Assembly (NCBI RefSeq): GCF_039631295.1
Contig: NZ_JBDIVE010000001.1
Coordinates: 62,001-126,000, forward strand
Source: Viridibacterium sediminicola
Lineage (GTDB): Bacteria; Pseudomonadota; Gammaproteobacteria; Burkholderiales; Rhodocyclaceae
Direction: 5' to 3'
DNA: 64,000 bases
Below the pieces are notes generated by a model. The model saw only the letters and a list, made by a program, of their open reading frames with translations, was not told the origin of the DNA and did no database searches. Shown in pieces: positions 33,131-42,648 of this stretch (positions within the stretch are counted from its first letter, which is position 1; each line of letters opens with the position of its first letter). The translations under genes were made by a program, and so were the position numbers.

Positions 33131-33157
33131 TTAGCACTCGTCAGGGGTGAGTGCTAA
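33131..33157. promoter_or_regulatory. CIRCE operator (HrcA site)
   Basis: TTAGCACTC-N9-GAGTGCTAA, a perfect match to the CIRCE consensus bound by the repressor HrcA. It overlaps the expected transcription start, giving groESL double control by HrcA and sigma-32. Confidence 0.96.
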
Positions 33158-33261
33158 CAGCCAGCGCCGCGCAAGTTCGTGGCCGCACCCCCGCCTTTCG
33201 GGAAATGCCTTGTGGCTTTTTCTTTTGTTTCAAACACATATCCTTCTTTTCAGGAGCGAAA

Positions 33262-33552
33262 ATGAGTATTCGTCCTTTGCATGACCGCGTGATCATCAAG
33301 CGTATTGAAGCTGAGCGCACCACGGCCAGCGGTATCGTCATCCCCGACAGCGCAGGTGAAAAGCCCGATCAAGGCGAAGTGCTGGCAGTGGGCAATGGCA
33401 AGATCCTCGAAAACGGCAGCGTCCGTCCGCTCGACGTCAAGGTCGGTGACCGCGTCCTGTTCGGCAAGTACGCTGGCCAGACCGTCAAGGTCAATGGCGA
33501 GGAAGTCCTGGTTGCCCGTGAAGAAGATATTCTCGGCGTCATCGAAAAGTAA
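33262..33552 (+). CDS. groES: Co-chaperonin GroES
   Basis: A 96-aa protein, usual length. MSIRPLHDRVIIKR, the mobile loop ERTTASGIVIPDSAGEKPDQG and the C-terminal EDILGVIE are all present. It caps the GroEL ring during ATP-driven protein folding. The ATG at 33262 has AGGAG eight bases upstream; the frame stays open back to 33151 but that part lies in the CIRCE leader. First gene of groESL. Confidence 0.98.
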   Translation: MSIRPLHDRVIIKRIEAERTTASGIVIPDSAGEKPDQGEVLAVGNGKILENGSVRPLDVKVGDRVLFGKYAGQTVKVNGEEVLVAREEDILGVIEK

Positions 33553-33721
33553 AAACGGGTGCTGCGCTACTGCGCGGCCCGATCTCGATCCTGCGATGCT
33601 CGACGTATAGAACATACGTCTGCGCTTCTCGAATCGACCTCGAACCGCTCGCGACGCGCCTCCCCCGTTTTTCGCACTGCGATTACTGAATTCGAATCAC
33701 AATTTCTGGAGTCATATAAAC

Positions 33722-35368
33722 ATGGCAGCTAAACAAGTTCTGTTCGGCGACGACGCACGCGCCAAGATCGTCAACGGCGTTAACATCCTGGCCAATGCGG
33801 TCAAGGTTACGCTGGGCCCGAAGGGTCGTAACGTGGTGCTCGAGCGCAGCTTCGGCGCCCCGACGGTGACCAAGGACGGTGTGTCCGTCGCCAAGGAAAT
33901 CGAACTGAAGGACAAGTTCGAAAACATGGGCGCACAGCTGGTGAAGGAAGTCGCTTCGAAGACCTCCGACAACGCCGGTGACGGCACCACCACCGCAACC
34001 GTGCTGGCTCAAGCCATCGTGCGCGAAGGCTTCAAGTACGTGGCTGCTGGTTTCAACCCGGCCGATCTGAAGCGCGGTATCGACAAGGCTGTCAGCGCCA
34101 TCGTTGCCGAGATCAAGAAGAACGCCAAGCCGACCACCACCAACAAGGAAATCGCCCAAGTCGGTTCGATTTCCGCCAACAGCGACAGCTCGATCGGCGA
34201 CATCATCGCCAACGCGATGGACAAGGTTGGCAAGTCGGGCGTGATCACCGTTGAAGACGGCAAGAGCCTGGACAACGAGCTGGATGTCGTCGAAGGTATG
34301 CAATTCGACCGCGGCTACCTGTCGCCCTACTTCATCAACAACCAAGAGAAGCAAATCGCTGCGCTGGACAACCCGTTTGTCCTGCTCTTCGACAAGAAGA
34401 TCTCGAACATCCGCGACCTGCTGCCGGTGCTGGAACAAGTCGCCAAGGCTGGCCGTCCGCTGCTGATCATCGCTGAAGATGTCGATGGCGAAGCGCTGGC
34501 AACCCTGGTGGTGAACAACATCCGTGGCATCCTCAAGACCGTGGCCGTCAAGGCTCCGGGCTTCGGCGACCGCCGCAAGGCCATGCTCGAAGACATCGCC
34601 ATCCTCACCGGTGGCCAGGTCATCGCTGAAGAAGTCGGTCTGTCGCTGGAAAAGGCCACCCTGGCCGATCTGGGCCAAGCCAAGCGCATCGAAGTCGACA
34701 AGGAAAACACCATCATCATCGACGGCGCTGGCAAGGCAGAAGCCATCCAGGCTCGTGTGACGCAAATCGAAGCGCTGTCGGAAGCCTCCACTTCGGACTA
34801 CGACCGTGAAAAGCTGCAAGAACGCAAGGCCAAGCTGGCCGGCGGCGTTGCCGTGATCAAGGTTGGCGCAGCCACCGAAATCGAAATGAAGGAAAAGAAG
34901 GCTCGCGTTGAAGACGCGCTGCACGCTACCCGCGCAGCCGTCGAAGAAGGCGTTGTGGCCGGTGGCGGTGTTGCACTGCTGCGCGCCCGCGCTGGCATCG
35001 GCGCCCTCAAGGGTGACAATGCTGACCAGGACGCAGGTATCAAGATCGTGCTGCGCGCTGTTGAAGAGCCGCTGCGTCAGATCGTGCAGAACGCCGGTGC
35101 CGAGCCTTCGGTCGTCGTCGCCAAGGTGCTGGAAGGCACGGGCAACTTCGGCTACAACGCTTCGAACGACACCTACGGCGATCTGGTCGAACTGGGCGTT
35201 CTGGACCCGGCCAAGGTGACCCGTTCGGCACTGCAAAACGCCGCTTCGGTGGCCAGCCTGATCCTGACCACCGATGCACTGGTTGCTGAACTGCCGGAAG
35301 ACAAGGCAGCCGGCGGCGGCATGCCCGACATGGGCGGTATGGGTGGCATGGGCGGCATGGGCATGTAA
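33722..35368 (+). CDS. groEL: Chaperonin GroEL
   Basis: A 548-aa chaperonin, normal length. Family landmarks include the N-terminal AAKQVLFGDDAR, the ATP-site GDGTTTATVLA and the C-terminal GGM-repeat tail (GGGMPDMGGMGGMGGMGGMGM). The gap after groES is 169 bases, longer than usual. A 9-bp-stem UUCG terminator follows at 35416. Confidence 0.99.
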   Translation: MAAKQVLFGDDARAKIVNGVNILANAVKVTLGPKGRNVVLERSFGAPTVTKDGVSVAKEIELKDKFENMGAQLVKEVASKTSDNAGDGTTTATVLAQAIVREGFKYVAAGFNPADLKRGIDKAVSAIVAEIKKNAKPTTTNKEIAQVGSISANSDSSIGDIIANAMDKVGKSGVITVEDGKSLDNELDVVEGMQFDRGYLSPYFINNQEKQIAALDNPFVLLFDKKISNIRDLLPVLEQVAKAGRPLLIIAEDVDGEALATLVVNNIRGILKTVAVKAPGFGDRRKAMLEDIAILTGGQVIAEEVGLSLEKATLADLGQAKRIEVDKENTIIIDGAGKAEAIQARVTQIEALSEASTSDYDREKLQERKAKLAGGVAVIKVGAATEIEMKEKKARVEDALHATRAAVEEGVVAGGGVALLRARAGIGALKGDNADQDAGIKIVLRAVEEPLRQIVQNAGAEPSVVVAKVLEGTGNFGYNASNDTYGDLVELGVLDPAKVTRSALQNAASVASLILTTDALVAELPEDKAAGGGMPDMGGMGGMGGMGM

Positions 35369-35415
35369 TTGCGCCCAACACACAGCGACTGGTGCGCTGT
35401 GTGTCAGCTCTAAAC

Positions 35416-35437
35416 AAACCCCGCTTCGGCGGGGTTT
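35416..35437 (+). terminator. groESL terminator
   Basis: AAACCCCGC-TTCG-GCGGGGTTT: a 9-bp stem closed by a stable UUCG tetraloop, 48 bases after the groEL stop. Confidence 0.9.
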
Positions 35438-35533
35438 GTCGTTTTGGGCGGCTGCGCACCTAGCGCGGAGGACGGACAAGAAAAGCCCGCCGAACTGGCT
35501 GGCGTGTTTTGTCGCAAAGTCCGCAGAAAGACA

Positions 35534-35581
35534 AAAGGTCCGCAAAGAGAAGCATGAATCGCTTCTTCTTTGCGGACCTTT
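35534..35581. repeat. Long hairpin and short tandem repeat between groEL and argG
   Basis: AAAGGTCCGCAAAGAGAAGC pairs with GCTTCTTCTTTGCGGACCTTT apart from one bulged base. The unit CTTTGCGGAC is then repeated in tandem (35568-35590). It may serve as a terminator for the convergent argG transcript. Nothing else is seen between 35438 and 35701. Confidence 0.6.
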
Positions 35582-35701
35582 GCGGACCTTTGCTTTTCCT
35601 TCGCGCCCTTCGCGTCTAGATCGCGGGGAACAACAATGCGATGGCCTACAGGCGCTGCATCAGCGCCGAGTGAGCAGGCTTTTTGTCCCTAAAACAGCGA
35701 C

Positions 35702-37048
35702 TTACTGCGTGTCGTCGCCGCCGGTCAGCAGGGGAATGCTGCCATCCGATTGCTTGCCGAGCAGGCCGGTACGGCTGTAGATGCCCAGCTTCTGACGCGT
35801 ATCGCTGATATCGAGGTTGCGCATGGTCAGCTGGCCGATGCGGTCAGCCGGCGTGAAGGCGGCGTCTTCAACCTTTTCCATCGACAAACGCTCAGGCGCG
35901 TAGGTGAGGTTCGGGCTTTCGGTATTGAGGATCGAGTAGTCATTGCCGCGACGCAGTTCCAGCGTCACCTCGCCGGTGATCGCGCGTGCCACCCAGCGCT
36001 GGGCGGTTTCGCGCAGCATCAGGCATTGCGGGTCGAACCAGCGGCCCTGGTAGAGCAGACGGCCGAGCTTCATGCCGTTCATGCGGTATTGCTCGATGGT
36101 GTCTTCGTTGTGGATGCCGGTCACCAGACGCTCGTAAGCGATGTGCAGCAGGGCCATGCCCGGTGCTTCGTAAATGCCGCGGCTCTTCGCTTCGATGATG
36201 CGGTTCTCGATCTGGTCGCTGGTTCCCAGGCCGTGGCGGCCGCCAATGATGTTGGCTTCATTGAACAGCGCCACCGAATCGGCAAAGCTCTGACCATTGA
36301 TCGCCACCGGCACGCCTTCTTCAAAGCGCACGCTGACCGTCTCGGCCTTGACCACCACGTCCTCACGCCAGAAAGCCACGCCCATGATCGGCTTGACGAT
36401 GTGCAGGCCGGCATTGAGGAATTCCAGATCCTTGGCTTCGTGCGTTGCGCCGAGCATATTGGAATCGGTCGAATAGGCCTTCTCGACGCTCATCTTGTAG
36501 TCGAAACCATTGGCGATGAGGTATTCGCTCATCTCCTTGCGGCCGCCCAGCTCGTCGATGAAGCTCTGGTCCAGCCAGGGCTTGTAGATTTTCAGTGCCG
36601 GGTTGGCGAGCAGGCCGTAGCGGTAGAAGCGCTCGATGTCGTTGCCCTTGTAGGTCGAACCGTCGCCCCAGATGTTGACGCCGTCTTCCTTCATCGCCAC
36701 CACCAGGGCGGTGCCCGTGACGGCGCGGCCCAGCGGCGTGGTGTTGAAATAGGTGTTGCCGCCGCTCTTGATGTGGAAGGCGCCGCACTGGATCGCCGCG
36801 ATGCCTTCGGCCACCAGCTGCGCACGGCAGTCGATCAGGCGGGCGATCTCGGCGCCGTAGGCCTTGGCCTTGCGCGGAATCTCTTCGTAATCGCTCTCGT
36901 CCGGCTGGCCGAGGTTGGCGGTGTAAGCACAGGGCACGGCGCCCTTGCCGCGCATCCAGTGCACGGCAGCGCTGGTGTCGAGGCCACCGGAGAAGGCAAT
37001 GCCGACGCGCTCGCCGGCGGGAATCTTTTGGAGAATGGTTGCAGTCAC
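35702..37048 (-). CDS. argG: Argininosuccinate synthase
   Basis: A 448-aa enzyme joining citrulline and aspartate with ATP in arginine biosynthesis. The start is a GTG at 37048 (VTATILQKIPAGERVGIAFSGGLDTSAAVHW), which gives the normal length; the open frame extends further but is not protein-like. The PP-loop SGGLDTS is intact, and LDQSFIDELGGRKEMSEYL and YSTDSNMLGATHEAKDLE are typical of the long-form ArgG found in E. coli. Monocistronic here. Confidence 0.97.
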   Translation of the reverse strand: MTATILQKIPAGERVGIAFSGGLDTSAAVHWMRGKGAVPCAYTANLGQPDESDYEEIPRKAKAYGAEIARLIDCRAQLVAEGIAAIQCGAFHIKSGGNTYFNTTPLGRAVTGTALVVAMKEDGVNIWGDGSTYKGNDIERFYRYGLLANPALKIYKPWLDQSFIDELGGRKEMSEYLIANGFDYKMSVEKAYSTDSNMLGATHEAKDLEFLNAGLHIVKPIMGVAFWREDVVVKAETVSVRFEEGVPVAINGQSFADSVALFNEANIIGGRHGLGTSDQIENRIIEAKSRGIYEAPGMALLHIAYERLVTGIHNEDTIEQYRMNGMKLGRLLYQGRWFDPQCLMLRETAQRWVARAITGEVTLELRRGNDYSILNTESPNLTYAPERLSMEKVEDAAFTPADRIGQLTMRNLDISDTRQKLGIYSRTGLLGKQSDGSIPLLTGGDDTQ

Positions 37049-37134
37049 GTCAGACGTCTCAGGCCAAATCAAGTCAAGCGCGCATTGTAACCCGTCCCCG
37101 CGCGCGGTCCCAGCCTCCGCACCGGATGAACGGC

Positions 37135-38892
37135 TCAGCGCAGCTGGATCGGTGCCTCGATCAGCGCGACCTCGATCTGGCCGCTGGCCGGCGCAAACCA
37201 GGCTTCCGCCTGCTGTTCCGCCACTTTGAAGCGCCACAGGCGCCGCCCGACGCGGCTCGCCAGCCAGCCGGGTGCCTTGACCAGGCTGGCAGCGCTGCTC
37301 AAACGCCAGCTACGGCAGGCACGTTCAAGCTTGAAGGGGTAGATCGTCAGCCCTTCGGCATCGACGCGCAGGCGCAGGAAGTTCTTGTAGTCGGCGCTGT
37401 GCAAGGACGCGAAGACATCATTGTCGTGCATGCCCGAGAATGTGCTCGACGCCGCCAGATAAACGCCAAACAGCGTGCCACCGAGCAGCATGCCCAGCGG
37501 GATCAAGCCCGCAACGATGAGCAGCACTTGCCAGGGCGTGGGCGAAGCCATGCTGAACTGGGCTGCCAGCCACCACAGCAAAGCCGCCACGCCGACATGC
37601 GCGCAGCCATGCGCCAAGCCCCAGACAGCTTTTTTAAGCGCCTGCCATGCGCGCGGCGGTGCACTGGCAAATCCCCACATGCCGCCAATCGGCAACAGCA
37701 ACAACAAGACAGCGCCCGGATGATCGCGGAACACGTGCCAGGCATCCAGCGCACACGGACTCGACACCCCGCTGGCCGCCTGCCAGACCCAGATCAGCAG
37801 CAGATAGACGCCAGCGAGCAAAAGCGAGAACGCCGGGTTGTAGAAGCAGAACAAGAGATTGCGCCAGCGCATGCCACGCGCCGTCGGCTGGCTCGGGTAC
37901 TCGATTTTGCGTGCATAGGTCTTCTCGCCCGCAGCCTCTTGCAGCACAAGCGTATCCGGCAAGTCATGCGTGCCATGCAGGAAGGCGCCGCCACCGCCAG
38001 CGGTGATGCGATGGCAGCTGCCATCCGCCGCGATGTAATGCGAGTAATGATGCAGATCGCCTGACAGGCTCAGCTTGAGCGTTGCCTTGCTCTGGGCAAT
38101 GCGTTGCTCCAGAAACTGCAGATTGGGGTGATCGCCGGCCTGGCCGACCTCGCGCGGGATGCGCGGATCGCCCGCCTCCACCCAGCTCGAAACCGCCGGG
38201 CAGATGATGACCTTGCTGCCGGGGCCAAGCTGTTCAGCCAGCGATTCGAAATACGCTTTCTGCGGCGCATCGATGTCGCCTTCCAGCTGGATGTCGACCG
38301 CCCACAGCCACCAGTCGTGCGGCAGCTTGATGGCAAAGTAGCTGCGCTGCTGACGGGTCCGCCAGCCGCCAATCCAGCGCTGCTGGCAGAACACGCGCAG
38401 GAAGCTGGTCAGCCCGTCATACCAGTCATGATTACCCGGCAAGGCAAAGATCACCGGCGCCGCGTTGGCGTCCTCGCTCCAGGGCAAGGCCGCAGCATAA
38501 GGCGAGCAAAGCTTTTGCTGATACGCATCGCGCGAGGCAATCGGATACACCTCGTCGCCCCCCATGATGAGGAATTCCCCACGCGGCAGGCTGCGGCCGG
38601 CGGCTTCCAGCTGTGGCTGGGCCAGCAGCCAGGCGATGCTGTAACCCGAATCCCAGCCATCGCCCAGATCCGCCGTGTAGTCGAACCACAATACATCCCG
38701 CTTCGAGTAGTCATGCACCCGCGGCATATCCTGGCTGAGTGCGGCCTCGACTTCGCGGCGATCAATATGTGCGCCGAACACCGTGCCGATGAGCGCGCGG
38801 ATGGCAATCTGGATCAGCTGCAACGGATTGAACCAATTGACCATGCGCGCCTGGTCAACATAGAGATCCAGCTGCTTGGGGGGCGTTGTCAT
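37135..38892 (-). CDS. Membrane-linked metallophosphoesterase
   Basis: A 585-aa protein. The calcineurin-type phosphoesterase domain (about 60-330) shows DYTADLGDGWDS, IMGGDEVYP, ALPGNHDWYDG and LSGDLHHYSHY, the five metal-binding blocks in order, with the first aspartate pair slightly unusual. Several transmembrane helices follow (about 350-480: LLFCFYNPAFSLLLAGVYLLLIW, HPGAVLLLLLPIGGMWG, VLLIVAGLIPLGMLLGGTLFGVYL), then a soluble tail. Substrate unknown; phospholipid or nucleotide hydrolysis is possible. Confidence 0.85.
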   Translation of the reverse strand: MTTPPKQLDLYVDQARMVNWFNPLQLIQIAIRALIGTVFGAHIDRREVEAALSQDMPRVHDYSKRDVLWFDYTADLGDGWDSGYSIAWLLAQPQLEAAGRSLPRGEFLIMGGDEVYPIASRDAYQQKLCSPYAAALPWSEDANAAPVIFALPGNHDWYDGLTSFLRVFCQQRWIGGWRTRQQRSYFAIKLPHDWWLWAVDIQLEGDIDAPQKAYFESLAEQLGPGSKVIICPAVSSWVEAGDPRIPREVGQAGDHPNLQFLEQRIAQSKATLKLSLSGDLHHYSHYIAADGSCHRITAGGGGAFLHGTHDLPDTLVLQEAAGEKTYARKIEYPSQPTARGMRWRNLLFCFYNPAFSLLLAGVYLLLIWVWQAASGVSSPCALDAWHVFRDHPGAVLLLLLPIGGMWGFASAPPRAWQALKKAVWGLAHGCAHVGVAALLWWLAAQFSMASPTPWQVLLIVAGLIPLGMLLGGTLFGVYLAASSTFSGMHDNDVFASLHSADYKNFLRLRVDAEGLTIYPFKLERACRSWRLSSAASLVKAPGWLASRVGRRLWRFKVAEQQAEAWFAPASGQIEVALIEAPIQLR

Positions 38893-39106
38893 CCTGGCTC
38901 ACTCCACTCGTTTGCGATCATTTCAGCTGCCTGGCATTGTGGGGCGCACTCTGCGAGGCGACAAGCGCGGCACCGGCGACACCGGCCAAGCACAGACTCT
39001 GCACTGAATCCTGATGTCGCCCGCCCAGACAAAAGGGCAGGCATACAAGCAGTCAGGCTCACTGCGTGCACACTTCCGTGACTAAAACAGAGAGACGGGG
39101 GTCAGC

Positions 39107-41215
39107 ATGGGCACACAATCCTTCCTCAAGATCAAGCTGCGCGTGCTGCTGCGCAAGATCGTCCGGCCACGCATTCTGCTGATCCTGCTGCTGGTCTTCA
39201 TCGCCCTCCCCGCCGCCTTCACCTACTACTACGAGAACGTCTGGGAATTCCGCGACCACGCGCCGCAACGTGGCGCCAGCGTCGCCACACAGGATATTTT
39301 CGGCGATGCCTACACCCAGGTGCGCTATCTCGACCAGGGCTGGAAAGACAACGAAAGCCTGTGGTTCTACACCACCTCGCAAGGCTCGGACCTGCTGCCC
39401 TACGACTTCTTCCTGAGCCTGCAATCCGCAGGCAGCGACAAGCCCTTCCGCTCACTCGACAATATCCAGCGCTGGCGCTACCTGCCGCAGGAGCCGAGCG
39501 TGCGCAATCCCGATGGCCTGCCGGTCGGCTTCGTCAAGGACAGCTACAAGGGCCGCGAATATCTGGGCTTTTCCTGCGCCGCCTGCCACACCGGCCAGGT
39601 CAATTACAAAGGTACGGCGCTGCGCATCGACGGCGGCCAGACGCTCGCCGACATGGACGGCTTCATGCACGACCTGGCGGCGGCCATCAATGCCACCGCC
39701 CAGCTCGACGCAGCCGGCCACTGCAAGGTCGAGGTGTGCACGCAATTCGTCGAGCGGGTTCTGGCGCGTGGAAACTACAAGACGGCCGACGAGGTCACCA
39801 CCGAGCTTGCCAAGTACCGTGACCGCATCGCCGCCTACACGCAGATCAATGCCAGCACCACGCCCTACGGCTATGCGCGGCTCGATGCCTTCGGCCGCAT
39901 CTTCAACCGCGTGCTGGAGCATGTGATCCAGAAACAGCAGCTAGCCGACATGCTGCCCGAAGTGTTCCAGCGTGCCGAGCTGCAGGCCGTGCGCGAGGCG
40001 CTCAAGCCGGTACTCGAAGGCCCGCAGGAAGACCACGTCATCGAACGCGCACTGCCGCTACTCAGCGAGGCGCAACGCCAGCACTTCCTCCGCCACGTCT
40101 TCAACTCGCCGAATGCGCCGGTCAGCTACCCCTTCCTGTGGGACATTCCACAGCACGACTATGTGCAGTGGAACGGTCTGGCGGCCAATGCCGGCCTCGG
40201 CCCGGTCGGTCGCAATGCCGGCGAAGTGGTCGGCGTGTTCGGCACCCTGGACTGGAGCTACAAGCCGGGCTTTTCGCTGTCCTCGATCATCGGCGGCCAG
40301 CCGATCAGCACCAGCCACATCAGCTACGAATCCTCGGTACGCGTGCATAACCTGCGCCGCATCGAAGCGCAGCTGCGCAGCCTGCAATCGCCGCTGTGGC
40401 CGGAAGATGTGCTCGGCAGCCTCGACAAGACACGCGTCGAGCGCGGTGAAGGCCTCTTCGACAACCACTGCGCCGCCTGCCACGCCGCGATCGACCGCAA
40501 GGCCGAGGATCGGCGCATCGTCGCCAACATGACCATGCAGCCGGTCATCGGCACCGATCCGCAAATGGCGCTCAACAGCGTCACCGCCACCGGCTTCTCG
40601 GGCATCCTGCGCAACCAGTACGTGGCCACGCTGACGGCGGGCGACATCCTGATCGACAAGAAGGCGCCAGTCGCTGCCCTGCTCACCAAAGCCACCACCG
40701 GCGTGGTGGCGGACCCCTACCCTTCGGGCAACCTGATCGTGCGCGGCTTCAACTGGCTCTACGATCTGGCCACCGCCTTCTTCACCAACGAGATCAAGCC
40801 CTCGATCAAGAACGGCAACTACGACCCGGACACCACCGCCAATCCCTACGCCTCCCTGGTCGCCTACAAGGGTCGTGCGCTCAACGGCATCTGGGCTACC
40901 GCGCCCTATCTGCATAATGGCTCGATCCCGACGCTGTACGACATCCTGCTGCCCGAGCAGCGCAAGGGCGACCCGGCCGGCGAGGAATACCGGCCCACCA
41001 GCTTCGTCGTCGGCTCGCGTGAATACGACCCGGTCAAGGGCGGCTATCTGAGCCAGGGCTATGCCGGCTTCGTCTTCGACACCAAGCTCCCGGCCAACAG
41101 CAACGCCGGCCATGAATACGGCACGATCCACGACACGACGCTTGCCGCGCGCGGCCTCAAGCCGCTGAGCCGGGAAGAGCGCCTCGACCTGCTCGAATAC
41201 ATGAAGAGCCTGTAA
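39107..41215 (+). CDS. Di-heme cytochrome c peroxidase-like protein
   Basis: A 702-aa protein with an N-terminal membrane anchor (about 23-43). Two c-type heme sites are present: SCAACHTGQ (first Cys about 157) and HCAACHAA (about 455). Length and spacing match the large MauG/RoxA-type di-heme proteins rather than the classic 330-aa peroxidases. YLHNGSIPTLYDILLP near the C-terminus is a family landmark. It should act on the periplasmic side. The P450 gene follows after 30 bases, so a joint oxidative pathway is likely, though the substrate is not evident. Confidence 0.88.
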   Translation: MGTQSFLKIKLRVLLRKIVRPRILLILLLVFIALPAAFTYYYENVWEFRDHAPQRGASVATQDIFGDAYTQVRYLDQGWKDNESLWFYTTSQGSDLLPYDFFLSLQSAGSDKPFRSLDNIQRWRYLPQEPSVRNPDGLPVGFVKDSYKGREYLGFSCAACHTGQVNYKGTALRIDGGQTLADMDGFMHDLAAAINATAQLDAAGHCKVEVCTQFVERVLARGNYKTADEVTTELAKYRDRIAAYTQINASTTPYGYARLDAFGRIFNRVLEHVIQKQQLADMLPEVFQRAELQAVREALKPVLEGPQEDHVIERALPLLSEAQRQHFLRHVFNSPNAPVSYPFLWDIPQHDYVQWNGLAANAGLGPVGRNAGEVVGVFGTLDWSYKPGFSLSSIIGGQPISTSHISYESSVRVHNLRRIEAQLRSLQSPLWPEDVLGSLDKTRVERGEGLFDNHCAACHAAIDRKAEDRRIVANMTMQPVIGTDPQMALNSVTATGFSGILRNQYVATLTAGDILIDKKAPVAALLTKATTGVVADPYPSGNLIVRGFNWLYDLATAFFTNEIKPSIKNGNYDPDTTANPYASLVAYKGRALNGIWATAPYLHNGSIPTLYDILLPEQRKGDPAGEEYRPTSFVVGSREYDPVKGGYLSQGYAGFVFDTKLPANSNAGHEYGTIHDTTLAARGLKPLSREERLDLLEYMKSL

Positions 41216-41245
41216 GCCACACGCCATCACAGAAAGTCCGACACC

Positions 41246-42547
41246 ATGAGCTACCTCGAACAGTTCGATGCCACACCCGATGCCGACAAGCTGCGCCTCG
41301 TGCGGCAGTGGATGGACAGCGAACCGCTGCCCTTCTTCAAGGAATTGCGCGAGCAGCGTCCGGTGCTGGTGACGCCCGGCGCCATCCTGCTGGCGCGCTT
41401 TGACGATGTCACCGAAGTGCTCAATCAGCCCAAGCTGTTCACCGTCGCGCTCTACCTGCCGAAGATGGGCAACGGCATCTACCTGATGGCGCATGACGAC
41501 GATGCCCTGCACACCCGTGAAAAATCGATCATGCAGGGCCTGCTCAATCGCGACGACCTGCCGCGGGTGCGCGCCCTGGTCGCCCGCCTGGCCAACGAGA
41601 TTCTCGACAAGGCGCCGGGCAAGAAGCTCGAAGTGGCCTACGACTACAGCCGCAGCATTCCCGCCGGTCTGGTGCAGGAGTACTTCGGCTTCAGCGGTGT
41701 CGAACGCAAGGACCTGATCGAATGGTCGTACTGGAACCAGTACGACACCTTTCACAACCAGCCCTTCGACATCATCGCCGACGAGCTGCGCGACCACATC
41801 AGCACACGCCACACCGAGACCGGCGAAAAGCTCAACAAGTACATCCTCGAACTGATCGCGCACCGCCTCATCACGGTCAAGGGCACAGGCTTGTGGCACT
41901 GGCTGCGCACCACCTTCAACAAGCTGATCGGCAACAAGGAGGCGGCAAACGACGACATCGTCGCGCGCATGCTGCGCAGCAGTTTTCCGGCGGAAGTCGA
42001 TTTCGACATCCAGCGCCTGGGCGTCAATGCCGGCGGCCTGCTGATCGGTGCCATCGAGACCACCGCACAATGCGTCACCCAGGTCATCCAGTACCTCGTC
42101 GACAGCCCGGAGTGGTTCGCCAAGGCTCAGGCCGCCGCCCGCCTGCCCGACCCACGAGAGTTCGACGGCATCGTCTGGGAAGCGCTGCGCTTCGTGCCAC
42201 TGGCGCCCTACCTATTCCGCCAGGCCGCCAGCGAATACACCCTGGGTCAGGGCACCGCTTACGCGACCAGGATTCCCGCCGGCAGTTACGTACTGCCGCT
42301 CACCCAGTCAGCCATGTTCGACCCGCGCGCCTTCGAGAACCCGGATCAATTCATCCCCAGCCGCAACTGGTATCACTATTTCCACTTCGGCTTTGGCGCG
42401 CACGAATGTCTGGGCAAGTACATCGGCATGGTGATGATTCCGGAAATGGTGCGCCAGATCCTGCTGCGCCCCGGCCTCAAGGCCAGCGCACCGATCGACT
42501 ACAAGGGAGGGCCGTTCCCGGAAGTGTACGAGCTGAGCTGGAGCTGA
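41246..42547 (+). CDS. Cytochrome P450
   Basis: A 433-aa soluble P450. The heme-thiolate loop is FGFGAHECLGKY with the ligand Cys at about 388. The ExxR pair is in WEALRF. The I-helix region reads GGLLIGAIETTAQCV, where the usual acidic-Thr oxygen-activation pair is replaced by E-T-T. Co-transcription with the di-heme cytochrome is implied by 30-base spacing. No ferredoxin partner gene lies nearby, so electrons must come from elsewhere or the enzyme may use peroxide. Confidence 0.92.
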   Translation: MSYLEQFDATPDADKLRLVRQWMDSEPLPFFKELREQRPVLVTPGAILLARFDDVTEVLNQPKLFTVALYLPKMGNGIYLMAHDDDALHTREKSIMQGLLNRDDLPRVRALVARLANEILDKAPGKKLEVAYDYSRSIPAGLVQEYFGFSGVERKDLIEWSYWNQYDTFHNQPFDIIADELRDHISTRHTETGEKLNKYILELIAHRLITVKGTGLWHWLRTTFNKLIGNKEAANDDIVARMLRSSFPAEVDFDIQRLGVNAGGLLIGAIETTAQCVTQVIQYLVDSPEWFAKAQAAARLPDPREFDGIVWEALRFVPLAPYLFRQAASEYTLGQGTAYATRIPAGSYVLPLTQSAMFDPRAFENPDQFIPSRNWYHYFHFGFGAHECLGKYIGMVMIPEMVRQILLRPGLKASAPIDYKGGPFPEVYELSWS

Positions 42548-42648
42548 GCCACTTGGCGGGCGCGCCCGGCTTGACGCCGGCACTTGCCTGAAGCGGCGCA
42601 CTCTGCAATCCTCTGCGGCCTTGCCTCCGTCCGGCCGCCGTCTTCATC

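Noticed and set aside
33151..33261. An N-terminal extension of GroES
   Set aside because: It would translate the CIRCE leader; the ATG at 33262 has a good ribosome site and gives the standard protein.
33553..33721. A hidden gene or element in the unusually long groES-groEL gap
   Set aside because: No frame, repeat or terminator with a T tract was found; it is probably just a long spacer.
37049..37237. A longer ArgG start
   Set aside because: The added residues are not protein-like and the GTG at 37048 gives the family length.
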